NCBI GenBank assembly: GCA_013399015.1 | Contig: VWZX01007020.1 | Location: 1,302,001 to 1,366,000 of the forward strand | Reading direction: 5' to 3' | DNA length: 64,000 nt | DNA from: Galbula dea | Lineage: Eukaryota; Chordata; Aves; Piciformes; Galbulidae | Shown: positions 52,254-62,291 of the stretch, in pieces | How positions within the stretch are numbered: position 1 is the first letter of the stretch | How the letters are laid out: each line of letters opens with the position of its first letter | Notes under the pieces: model-generated | Seen by the model: the letters and a program-made list of their open reading frames with translations, nothing else | The model's database searches: none | Told to the model about the DNA's origin: nothing | Made by a program: the position numbers and the translations under genes

Positions 52254-52266
52254 GTTGCCAGGTAAC
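52254..52266. promoter_or_regulatory. RFX X-box-like palindrome
   Basis: GTTGCC-A-GGTAAC fits the X-box consensus bound by RFX winged-helix factors (GTNRCC, 0-3 nt, RGYAAC) with a 1-nt spacer and no mismatch in either half-site. The surrounding sequence (ttattaccaccagctt upstream; ctttatttatttatgac downstream) is non-repetitive and enhancer-like. Function is inferred from the motif only. Confidence 0.4.
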
Positions 52267-55200
52267 TTGAAACTCTTTATTTATTTATGACAATTATAAA
52301 TATACTAATGTATCTGTAAAACATGTGGTTTGTATTTTGAAATTTCAGAGGGCATGTGTGCGGAAAGCTATCTCCAACTTGAGCCTAATTGTTACTGAAG
52401 ACATTGGATTTTTTCGTTTGGAAAATAAGCTTTTGGGTAAACCTCAGAAATAGCAATATGGGCTTCTCCATTTCAAAATATCAATTAAAACCATGCAGGA
52501 ATTCTTCTTAAATATAGCTGCCCTCTAACCTAATTGCATGTCCACCAGTAACTATTAGCATAATTTAACCAAATTTCCCATAGCAGTCTCATTCTTCCGT
52601 CATCCCTTGTTCTCTTTTGAGCATGGTTATTGTGTGCTCGCTTTCTTGTCACTTCATCAGGCCATAGTTAACTCTCAGCTGATACGTCAGTCCAGCCCTT
52701 TAATCATTTAACTTTACTTACCTGTCCTTCCTTTTCTATATTGATGCTTCTTTGTGTTTGTGGTATGCCTTCGTCATTGCCTCTGGGGATATTACCTGCC
52801 TTACTGCTTGAGCAAGGCCCGAACCTACACATCCAGAAATACCCTGGTCCCCTTTTGGTGCATATTGCACTGTCATTGTCTACCTGATGCCCATTGAGCT
52901 GCTTCTACAATGGCAGGCAAAGGCTCCAGGGCCACCAGTTCAACTTGCAGAAAGGATCTGTGTAGATGTTTAACTAGTCTGTGCCCCCTACTGTAGGTTT
53001 CGCTGGCTAAGGATTCTTGTTCTGATCTGTTACTGTAATTTTGTTGAAAATAAGCTGCTTGAGAATTTCCCCCAATTATAACTGAATTTGAGCCATACGT
53101 TTCAGATCTGGAATCTGTGTTGAACATTTCAGAATTCAGTGGTTTTGCAATTCAGCTATCAGTTTTGAGAACAAATAGATTCAGGTTTGGAAACTCATCA
53201 AGTCACATAATATGCAAAACCCATGAGGTTTTGCATAGCTGTAACAGAATCTCTGTTTTCTTTTCCAAAGGTTTCTGCAAAGTTCTATTTATTTGCACAC
53301 TGTAACCCAAGGCCTGCAATATAGAAAATGATTTTTCAATATTTAGAATTTATTTTTTAAACCAAGTGGTGACTCTCTGAAGCTCTGTTTAAGAAAAGCA
53401 GAAAGCCTAAAGCTGCATTCATTCTCCTGTTCATATCTGATTCCCTGAAAATAGCTCAAACAAATGCCAGTACCAATCTTTGTGGTAATACTTATTCCTA
53501 TTCAGACTGACATTTGTAGTTTAGATCATACTCTTTTCTGCTTCACTGATTTTTTAGGCACAGCATATATGATGCATTGACAAAACGCATTCTTGTTAAC
53601 AAGATTCATCCAGGTACCTCTCCTCCTGACATTTAGAAAACATCCTTTTTCTAAATCTATTTCATCATGAGGGTGGAAAATCACCAGCTTCATTAAAAGT
53701 CTTTGAAATTTAGTATCTTTGGGATTATCTGCTGTTAGTCAGTCGTAGAGATTTACTGGGTAATTCAAGACAGCCTTCATCTAATACACACTTTGCAGTG
53801 AGTAATGAGATAAATTAGCATTGAAGATAAACTGTCCCTTGTTAAAATTTCAGGGAGAGGTAATGTTTCCTGAGTTGACAGAACAAAACAGACAAACAAG
53901 AGAAGTTTTACCTCAAAGATGTTGTCTAAATGAAACTCCTGTAGGCTGGAGAACGAACGCATAAGCCATGAAGTGCCTCAAAGGGTCTTTGAAAAATACA
54001 GGAATAATCACTTAAATTCTTTTATATTATCCCTTTTGCTTTTCTATCATCCTTGGCCCTCCAGGATCATTCTTCACCTGGATGTTTATGTAAGTGGGCA
54101 AAACACTTTCTGAATTAAGGCCTAAATCTTTAATGCTATAAACATCACTTAATGCATAAATCAGCTACTCAGTGGTGTATCTGGCTAGCTTGCAATGTAA
54201 TACTTCACATTAAGGAAGTCCCTCACAAGGAATAAAACTCTAGTTACCACAACAGTGGCTAAACAAGGCTGCTTCCAGTTCTGTGCTCCTCTCATGCCCT
54301 CCTGTGTACACATGTAGTAGGCTAAAGCAAAGTGCTAAAGAGCTGACATTTCTGCAAGGTAAGTAAAGCAAAGAGAAGGCTACAGCTCACTATGCTGAGT
54401 TTTAAGCCAAATATAAGCAGGTTTCTTAGAACCTTTACATCTTAGGGACAGTCAGTATCTCCACACCATGATAATAAGTGATTTGAGATACTCTGTGAGA
54501 GAACGTTTCTGTTAAGTACAGGGTGAGAGAAGCATTTACATACTTGGGTTTTTGCTTGATGCCCAGGAGGTTTAAAGAAAATGTTGCAGTCTTCCCCTGT
54601 GTGCTTTCATTGATACCTATTAGGCTGCCTCTCATACGTGTTTACACTGCTGGGAAATGAACAGAAATACTAAAAGTCTTTTCTTTTTGGCTCTGATGAA
54701 ATCAGTTATTGTGTTTTCCATTAGCTTATAAAAAGATACATTTACCCCAATACAATAAGATATTAAGGTGTGATGAAATCATAAAACAAATTTTTATCTT
54801 GCTTTTATCTTGCATTACTTCATTTTGTGATGGTGTATCTATTTTTTGTAGATAAGTTCACAGTAACAGCTTTGTCATTCAGCCTGTCCTGCAAGCCATA
54901 TGCCAGAACCAAAGCCTCACCAGTGTGGGACTATAGAAGGAATCACTTTGTCCATCTAAATTAACATTGTTCATCCTGCAGTTCTGCTTATTGAAACATA
55001 GAGGCTTTCAGAAAACTCAAAAAGCAGTGAGGTTACCATTATAATTTATCAGGCTTATTGTCTGCATATAATTTCTGGCTTTCATGATGTAAAAAAGCTG
55101 CTGATGCCTGCACAGGGCTGAGCACGTATCATGTTATGGTCTTATCCTAACTGATGCATAATCTTTACTTGTTAGTGCTCAGCAATTTTTAGAGCATTTA

Positions 55201-56242
55201 AGTAGCAAGCTAAAATAGGAAATTCTGAGCCTAAAAGGTAAAACCAGTACCCTGTTGTAAAGAGCACATGCTGTCTGTGTGAGGAGGAAGGAGTAAGTTT
55301 ACACAGAACTACTGGACATTCATATTAGAAAGCTCAGTAGCTCCTTGCCTTTTTGATTGAGTGTTTCAGGATAAACTGCAATGTTTACACAGACAGTGCT
55401 CTGTGGGTTTGACTTTTTGCTTTCTTGCATGTTTCTGTGTCCTCATGAGTTGAACTAGACAAGCAATAAGAAGCATGTGTCAAAGTCCACTTCTGAGCTT
55501 GTGCCTACAAGCCTGTTCTAGTGGGGGTTTTTCATTAAACATATCCAGAAAACTAGGTAGATTTTTATTTCTCATACAATGCCAGTTAGTTGTCCAGTTT
55601 GTTTTATAAAGGAGAGAATACTGCTTGCTCATCAGCAGCCTTCCTCTCCTCTCAGAGCAAGGCTTCTCTCCCTGGAGGCAGCCCAGCTCCCAGTGAGCCA
55701 GAAGGAGGGAGCGTTGTGTAAGAGTGTTGTATAAGAGTGCTGAGGATAAGCTAGAGACATCAGGTGTTGCAGGTAGGGCTACAGGAGGGACTTGTGCAGA
55801 TGAGCCAGGTTGTCCCATGGCCTTCCTACTGGCTTTTAAAAAGGGGTGTCAAGGGACAGTTTGGTGAAGGCCAAGGAGCTGTGTGGTTTGTCAGTACTTC
55901 TGAAAGGTGTAGAATCCCTTTTCTCACTCATTCCTGCCTTGAGAAGAGGCAGAAGGCAGCAGTGCTGGTCCCGCAGTTATTTGCAGAGTGAGAAGGGAAG
56001 CCTGAGGCTTACTGGGAAGTGTGCAGTTCATGATGCAGACAGGGACCATGATTCAAACCAAAAATTACCATACCCTTGGCCTATGGGAGACTGGCAGCCA
56101 CTATCTAAACCTGAAGCAACAGAACAAGATCATCCTTTAGTCCCTGAGCAGTGCAACCCTTTTATATAGCCACTGGTTAATCCAATACATTTGTCTGAAG
56201 GAGGAGGCACTTGGTGAGAGTGGGAGGACACTTAACCACATT
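52267..56242. other. non-coding DNA
   Basis: Unique sequence with no recognised exon or repeat. The 112-codon minus-strand frame at 55480-55818 and the plus-strand frame at 55846-56169 overlap a GC-richer patch without CpG enrichment or known domains. Confidence 0.55.
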
Positions 56243-56264
56243 GATTAATGTTAATTGGTTAATC
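56243..56264. promoter_or_regulatory. cluster of TTAAT cores (homeodomain/HNF1-like)
   Basis: gattaatgttaattggttaa holds three closely spaced TTAAT/TTAAC-type cores, with cattatggg just after. The arrangement resembles a degenerate HNF1 palindrome (GTTAATNATTAAC), but the spacing is off. Confidence 0.2.
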
Positions 56265-57780
56265 GCTTTTCATTATGGGAAAGGAAAGGAAGTGCAGTAA
56301 TTGGCAATATGGCTTTGACAGTGTTTCTAGGTTGAAGACCACAGCCTGAGAATTAATTCCAAATATCACCTTTTCAAGCCAGAGGGCATGAAGATCCTAA
56401 AGATGTCTTCTTTTAATTTGGGGCAAACAAAGAATATTGTTTTCCTGGCTTAGGTCTGAAATGCAACTACTACCAGAATAGAATAAGCATGTTGCTATTT
56501 CTGTTTGGGATACCTGACATGAATGTGAGGATGACCTTGTTTGAAAAAAAAGGGGGGAAAAAAAGAATAAAAAGTAGGGTTGAACTCAAATGATGGAGAA
56601 AGACCCCACTGCCTGGTCTGCCTCCTCAGCTCTCTGACAGGGAAATCATGGGGGATGTGAGATGGCAACCTCTGAGGTCAGTGCTGCTTGCTCAGGGCTT
56701 GTGACTCTGAGCAATGAGACCTCAGCTAGCTCTTTGCAGGCAAATGAGTACTCAACACACAAAAGATAATCTAATGAAGCCTGCTCCCTGTGATGTTAGC
56801 AAAACTTAACTATAAAAGTTGTGTCATTTTTGGCAAGAAAAAAACTTATTCTGCAGCATCTGTGAAGACTCTCAGACACTTTTGGCCTGATGTGGTGGAG
56901 CCTTGACAGTGACTCACTCAACTCCTTCCCATTTGTGCCTGTTCACATACTTCTTAGTTGTAGACTCTGAAAAAGAACCTGATTTCCTCCAACATCTCCC
57001 ACATCTATAATGTAGACACAGCTTATGCTTCTTGTTCACATAAGATAGCAACCATGCTGGGCCTTCAGGAGGTGGTTAAGGTGCCAGAGTGGATAATAGT
57101 TCTGTACTTCCACATTTCTCTCCATGTGCCATATTCCTTAGAAGGAAAAGTAGGAAATTATTTCTGGCATATAAAGGATAGGATAAAAGCATTTTTAAAA
57201 AAAATTTCTGATACATTTGGAAAGGTTATTAAAATCACCATCAAGCACAAAGCAGGTATTACAATTACAGATGGGGTCATTTACTGTCTGTCTTTTGGCA
57301 GTTGCTAAATCGGCCTAGGGGAGATGCAAGATCAGTAAGATGCTGTACATTCACACAGCAGCACCAAGACCTCCTCCAAAAAAATTATTTTCTAGACGAG
57401 TATGAGGAGAAAAAGAGGATGCATGCTCTTCATTTTGAACTGTGGGACGCAGGAGGACTGTGCCAAAGCCAGATACGTTAGTGTAATGCTTTAAACAGAA
57501 AACTATCTTTTCCTACAGTCACTCCATAATTAGATTTTTTATACAAGTGACAGCTGCCTTCATGCCAAGCCCTCGTCTCATCAGGGAAAATGGCAAAGCT
57601 CCCAGGATAGCTAGATTTTTTTTCTCTGTATACAGAATTCATTGAAAAACTTTGTTATTTCTCTTTTATTTTTTTTCCTCCTTTTTAATAGATTGGTGCG
57701 AGCCCAATAATTTTAGGATTAGTAACTAATTATTTACAGGAGGGGCAGAATTTGTATTTAAAACATTCAGTTGTTTACTT
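56265..57780. other. non-coding DNA
   Basis: Nothing recognised beyond a purine-only low-complexity stretch at 56544-56576 (A-runs and a G6 run). The frame at 57054-57308 has no known domain. Confidence 0.55.
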
Positions 57781-57960
57781 CAAGAGCACTTGTGTGTCAC
57801 TGAGTCACCAAACCACAATTAAATTCTGGGAAATGGCTTATTGTTGAGGTTCACGGGGTCCCACGGCATGGTGGGATGGGTCAGAGTGATGCTAATTGGA
57901 GGCATGATCTCAATTTGTATCCTCTTTAATCTTTTGATTGACAGACTGTGAAGGCTATTG
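57781..57960. promoter_or_regulatory. candidate enhancer with PBX-MEIS/PREP composite site
   Basis: TGATTGACAG at 57935-57944 is the exact composite site bound by PBX with MEIS/PREP (TALE homeodomain) heterodimers. It follows gctaattgg (a TAATTG homeodomain core) and sits in non-repetitive sequence about 600 bp upstream of the CpG island, as expected of a promoter-proximal conserved element. The motif is seen; binding and conservation are inferred. Confidence 0.3.
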
Positions 57961-58251
57961 AAGTTCTGAAAGATGTCAGTAGCGAAAGAAAAGTCTTGTG
58001 TTGTTGCCTCTGGTTGTGTTGGTTGTACATGGCAAATATCAAGAGGAGTATTTGCTTTTTCCTTAAAAGTTTAAGGAGAGACTGTCTTTTCTGAGAGGAG
58101 CCCAGACAGAGTCTCAGGTGGTTTGCTTGAAAGAAAAGAGAAGGAGATAAAAACCCATTGTAATGTGTGGTGGAGGATATTTTAGCAGTTCCTGCTGTAA
58201 AACTTTCAGTAGGTTTTACTTCGCACTTGCTTTACAAATACAGTAAACATT
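57961..58251. other. upstream flank of the CpG island
   Basis: Ordinary AT-rich sequence with no repeat or exon recognised. Confidence 0.6.
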
Positions 58252-58362
58252 AGGTTTTGGTTTTTCCCCCCTCTTTTTTCTTGTTTTTGTTTATGTTTGT
58301 TTGGGAGTGGTTTGGTCTGTTTGTTTGGGGGTTTGGGTGGGCTTTTTTTTTGTGGAGGAAGT
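58252..58362. repeat. T/G-rich low-complexity tract
   Basis: Runs such as ttttggtttttcccccc, ttgtttttgtttatgtttg and gggggtttgggtggg make a strand-asymmetric T/G tract immediately left of the CpG island. The opposite strand is A/C-rich. Confidence 0.85.
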
Positions 58363-58539
58363 GTTTTGTTGAATCATGAAGCAGTTCTGAATCTTGGTGT
58401 AGCAATTAATGTAAAGATTTACCAGATATACTCTGTTTACGTAATGAGACATAAAGCGATGAAAAAGGTAGGGAGTACGTTGTGGAGAAAACAATAAAAA
58501 GGGTTCCTTCTTGTGAAGGTCGAGGTTTACATGGGAAGA

Positions 58540-58945
58540 ACACCCTGACCGAGCCGGGCTGCAGTGCAAAGGGGCATCCGGCCTGCAGAGCGGGGAGCCA
58601 GCCGCCTCCTCTCCGCCCTGCTCACGCTCGTCCGCCAGGCGGCGCAGCTGCACTGCGCTGCGGCGCGGCGGGGTCGGCCCCGCCCGGCCCGGCGGGGGGT
58701 GTTGGGGGTCGGGGGGGCTGTTGGTGAGATAAAGCGAGGCCCTGGGGAGCACAGTGGCTGTCCACCCTTTAGGGACCGCTGTGGCTCTTCGCTGTGTCCC
58801 GCGGGGTAGCCGGCCTTTCCTAGGCGTGGGAGAAGGCGTTGGCTTCCATGCTGTCTCGGGTAGTGGGACGCGAAGTGGTTCCTGTGGCTAGGGCTCGGGG
58901 CGATGCGGAGTCTGCAAAGGGCGGTGGGGTCGTCCCGCCGTCAGC
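58540..58945. promoter_or_regulatory. CpG island, probable gene promoter
   Basis: By manual count about 40 CpGs fall in roughly 400 bp, against near absence elsewhere in the window. The densest part is 58545-58720 (for example ctgcgctgcggcgcggcgg). A GC box (CCCCGCCC at 58678-58685, GGGCGGGG on the other strand) fits SP1/KLF binding, and no convincing TATA box is placed near it. Islands like this mark constitutive vertebrate promoters and first exons. Plausible first-exon donors on the plus strand include ctgttg|gtgaga near 58723. Direction is not proven; a candidate second exon at 60522-60586 favours the plus strand. Confidence 0.75.
58691..58717 (+). other. G-quadruplex-capable run within the CpG island
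   Basis: G-runs of 6 (58694-58699), 5 (58704-58708) and 7 (58711-58717) bases are separated by short loops tgtt and tc. Splitting the last run gives four G-tracts with short loops. Such runs are common at CpG-island promoters. Confidence 0.6.
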
Positions 58946-60521
58946 TTGTGGAGCCTTTGAAGAGTGACTCCAAAGCATCAGGTGTCTGAGCTCTAGGCAG
59001 GGTTTCCAGCCCTCCTCGGTGTTAGGCTGGCAGGTTGGTGAGCTCAGGTGAAACTGACAGGCTGTGTCCCAGATACGTTAATACACGGTACGTGCAATTG
59101 CTGCAGTTGATTTACTTTCTGATTGAAGGGTTGTAGTCTGTGCCTAACTCGAACAGATGTGTTCAATGTCCTTTCAGCCTGCTGGTGGTGGAGGATATTT
59201 ATTTCAGGGACAGGGAAGGGAAACACTCGTGGTGTGAGGAGTCTGGTTGAGAACAAATACAGACAAGGCTATGGCACTGAATGGATGGAGAGAAATAGAA
59301 CCCAGAAGTTCACTAACAAAGTCCAAAGTACAGTTTCTTAACATAATGTCAGTCGGCACAATCGAGGTTCTACTCCCCTATGAAAGAATGTCACTTGCAT
59401 GCTAACAGCAGAGGGTATGTGTTTCCTGATGATCAAGGCAACATGACTCTGATCCCAGGCTCATCTTCCACTGGCATTACTGGGGTCGTTTGTAGGCCCA
59501 GAACTTCTTAATTAAAAATTCTAATGAGATCTTATCACTATTCTGGAGTAATGCCTGTAGGATTGTCTATGCTTGGATTGGATTGTTGGTGCTTAAACTA
59601 GGGAGCAAGCCAGGCACTGTGTTTTGGGCTGTGACGGCTGAATTGAGGGCATGCTGTCCTGATACCTCTGAAAACTGTTACGGCTTGTATAAATACAGAT
59701 ACTGCTGAAGGATAATGCTGTAACTGGTATCGGTAACTTTCTCTCTTGACACGAAATTAGTTTTCAGGGCTTTGGTCCCGGCTGCCAACAGAAAAGGAAA
59801 ATAGTTAATATATAAATTTTCTGTGTATGGACATATGAATGAGGGAGGCAGTCTAATTATTAAAGCCATGACTTCTGGACGCCCAGTACAGTACCTCACA
59901 TCAGCAGTTATCTCCTTCATAAAATAGAACATGCTGTTGTTCAAAAGTTAATAACTACATATAAATTAGATTTCTACCAAATGAGTAGAATTACTATTTA
60001 TGTTTCAAAACTTTTAAAAGTTGATAGACTTTTGAGTTTCTAATGGTTGAAGATTTGTTGTGGCTGAAGATAGAGAATTTCTGATTCCTTTCAATCCTCT
60101 ATTCTTACTGAACCTGAGAGTAATGGGCATATATCAATAGAAATTGTACAGTAAAAGCCAATTAGCTCTTCAAGTTTCATATTAGACCTAAAGGAACTTC
60201 TGCAAAAAAATAAGGGATAGTGTTCCATGAAGCAGGCAGAAATATTTATTTTCTCTCTGCCTTAGTAGCCACCAGCTTTTTGACCTTGCTTCCAAATCCC
60301 TGTTGCCCACAGCTTGTCCAGGCCACCAAGTTTTGGACCTGAGTTTCATTCATTGCCTCACACAGTTAAGCAAGATGCCTTGAATTTAATGTGTTAAGTC
60401 ATCAAACATCGACCATGGTATTCAAGATCTAGAATGTTCCAGGCTATTTATATGTTAATAGTATTCTGCAGATTTGCATGTATGCACATATTACATGGTT
60501 TTCTTTATCCTTTTTTGGCAG
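58946..60521. other. putative intron 1 / flank
   Basis: CpG density falls back to background after about 58950. No repeat is recognised. Short ORFs (for example 59123-59341) lack domains. If the gene model here is right, this is the first intron. Confidence 0.4.
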
Positions 60522-60586
60522 GTGACATTGGTGTCAGAAGAAGAACGAGAATGATTACATATCCATAACTCCCACCAGTATGTCAG
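60522..60586 (+). other. candidate 5'UTR/start-codon exon
   Basis: A strong polypyrimidine tract and acceptor (ttctttatccttttttggcag) precede 65 nt that end at ATG TCA G followed by a gtaatc donor. All three frames contain a stop upstream of or within the exon, as expected of a leader exon whose ATG (60580-60582, context ccaccagtATGT) opens the reading frame with Met-Ser and leaves a 1-nt overhang. A second AG at 60536-60537 is an alternative acceptor. The frame shared with the ATG then reads NENDYISITPTSMS, which would instead suit an internal coding exon. I cannot name the gene, because the next exons are not identified. The position 1.6 kb downstream of the CpG island supports a plus-strand gene. 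Confidence 0.35.
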
Positions 60587-61798
60587 GTAATCATATTTCA
60601 TAGCAGCATCTGTGTAATACTTCTTTATTTGCTGGAGTGATGATTATCGGATGTTTACTGCAAAATAACTGCTTCAACAAAGTTCTGAATGCATTGGCCC
60701 TGGGAATTGAAATCTCTCCTCTACCCAGAACATACACATGGGGCACACAGTAATCTTTCCCAGCGTCTTTCTGCTGAAAGTCTCATCCTCCTTGTTTTTA
60801 GTTCAGAAGAAGGTTGTGATTGGTTCTAAACACACATTCCAACTTCAACGTTTCTGCTGAAGTCGCCAGTACAGTGACAGTTTCTGCTGAGTATGTTGGC
60901 CTGTTACTTTGTAACATGGACATGTCCCCTGAGGTTCAAAGTGAGACAGTCAAATTCATTTTACATAGATTACCAAGTACTCTTCAGATAATAATTGACT
61001 AGAGTTGCAGGTGGGCTGAAGATCCAGAGTCGAAATTACTATTAACCATTTTAAGTCCGCTTAGCCATTCTCTTATCCCTGCCAGTTGCAAAGTGTTTAA
61101 AGGCTATACCTAAATGAGCTGTGTCAAAACCCCCATATATTCTAATCCCAGAACAGGGTGTCTAAAAAGGTATACTTATTATGTGGAGATCATATTGAAA
61201 GCCAGACAGTTTCAGACTTCCTGAATTTGTTTTAGTATTCATCAAATTGCGTAAGAAAAGAAGTGTTCTGCTGATGCTGTTTGTCACTGCATCTTTCAAG
61301 AGTGAAATGCCATAAATGGGATGTTTTAAAAGGCTGTTTGTAAAATGCAGCATATGCTACATAGGGAAAATCATAGCAAACAAGATTGAATTCTTGTTGT
61401 TAAGCTCAAGGGACAGTTTATTGTTACTGCCTAAGCAGATCAAATATCCTTTCCTTTCCCCTAGAAGGCTCCCATCCTTTTGTGCTTGCCAGTAAGGGGT
61501 AACAGTTGCATTCACCAACAAAGCTAGTCTTAAGCTTAGGGTCCTAGATATGAGAAAGAGAGTATAATTAATGCAGAGCAACAGACTATTATTTAAATGC
61601 ATGCTCTCATAGTAAAATGTATTAATTTGATAATATGCAAAGTCATTTGACTTTTGGTTTTATAGTTTCTTTGTTGTCCATTGAAGTGAGGGTTAGGCAC
61701 ATATGCATATAAGATGGAGACAGGGCACTGGGGCTTTTCATGAAATGAAGTGGAATACCTGACCCCTGGTTGGTGTGTCAGACTCTGCATTAGCATTG
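60587..61798. other. putative intronic DNA
   Basis: Unique sequence without recognised repeats or exons. Confidence 0.45.
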
Positions 61799-61977
61799 GA
61801 GAGGAGGTGGTCTCATGGTTAGGATTCGGCGCTCTCACCACTGGGACCCGGGTTCAATTCCTGGTCAGGGAAGCTTTGTTGTGACTTAGTCTTAGGGAAT
61901 CCTGCCCTGGTAGGGGGTTTGGACTAGATGATCTTTCGAGGTCCCTTCCAGCTCCTGACATACTGTGATACTGTGAT
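61799..61977 (+). mobile_element. chimeric SINE: tRNA-Glu-like head with CR1-like tail
   Basis: The head (about 61803-61872) closely follows tRNA-Glu(CTC): ggtggtct, tggttaggattcggcgctct (anticodon CTC), cacc, then ggttcaattcc (the B box, GWTCRANNC) and ggtcagggaa. The 5' acceptor strand no longer pairs, and the D-loop AG is CA, so it is not a working tRNA. A ~28-nt linker leads to a CR1-type 3' end: tttggactagatgatcttt, cgaggtcccttccagctcc, and two octamer-like units actgtgat actgtgat. Head plus CR1 tail is the architecture of SINEs mobilised by CR1 machinery, known for tortoise Pol III/SINE and zebra finch TguSINE1 (the latter with a different tRNA head). It lies in the putative intron between 60586 and 62203. 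Confidence 0.8.
61806..61872 (+). tRNA. tRNA-Glu(CTC)-derived pseudo-tRNA (SINE head)
   Basis: Anticodon-arm and T-arm sequences match tRNA-Glu(CTC), including attcggcgctctcacc and cccgggttcaattcctgg. The acceptor 5' strand is replaced by purine-rich gagga-type sequence that cannot pair with tcaggga, and the variable-region side of the anticodon stem and T-stem carries several changes. This is a degenerate tRNA-derived sequence, not a functional tRNA gene, and is best read as part of the surrounding SINE. Confidence 0.7.
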
Positions 61978-62202
61978 CACTGCCACATGAGGATAGGGGA
62001 GGAGTTAGTATCCTTAGGCTACATCGGCAGAACCCACTCTAGAGTTTCTGCCTTCTTCTGCAGATATTCTGGGCATGATAATTTCATTTAGGAAATAGCT
62101 GTTTTGGAAGAATTTAAAACATTGCCATGTGACTCAGTCTCTTCAGCTCTGTTATGCTCTCTTCTGTCTCATGTTAAACTGTCTTTCTAACTTTTACTCC
62201 AG
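61978..62202. other. putative intronic DNA
   Basis: Unique sequence between the SINE and the next exon candidate. Nothing recognised. Confidence 0.45.
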
Positions 62203-62291
62203 GGCTTGAGTTTGCTGTGGCTTTGGAGGGAGCAATTAGTACCTTGTACTATGTGACAGCAAGAGATGAGGAAGGAAATGCAGTGCTTTAA
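62203..62291 (+). other. weak candidate terminal exon, phase-compatible with 60522-60586
   Basis: After a tctaacttttactccag acceptor, the sequence is open as GG + LEFAVALEGAISTLYYVTAR..., ending NAVL and a TAA at 62289-62291. The two leading G bases complete the codon left open by ATG TCA G at 60586 (Met-Ser-Gly...), so a spliced product would be about 32 residues. The match in phase has a one-in-three chance of being accidental, the peptide matches nothing I recognise, and no AATAAA was found close to its end. It could be an alternative short terminal exon or a coincidence. Confidence 0.15.

Noticed and set aside
58291..58752. 153-codon minus-strand ORF, the longest in the window
   Set aside because: Its length comes from the GC-rich CpG island, where stop codons are rare, and from the adjacent T/G tract, which translates to a low-complexity Thr/Pro/Lys/Gln tail. 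No domain or splice context.
61806..61872. Functional tRNA-Glu gene
   Set aside because: The 5' acceptor strand does not pair with the 3' strand, the D-loop and arms carry changes, and a CR1-like tail follows, so it is a SINE head.
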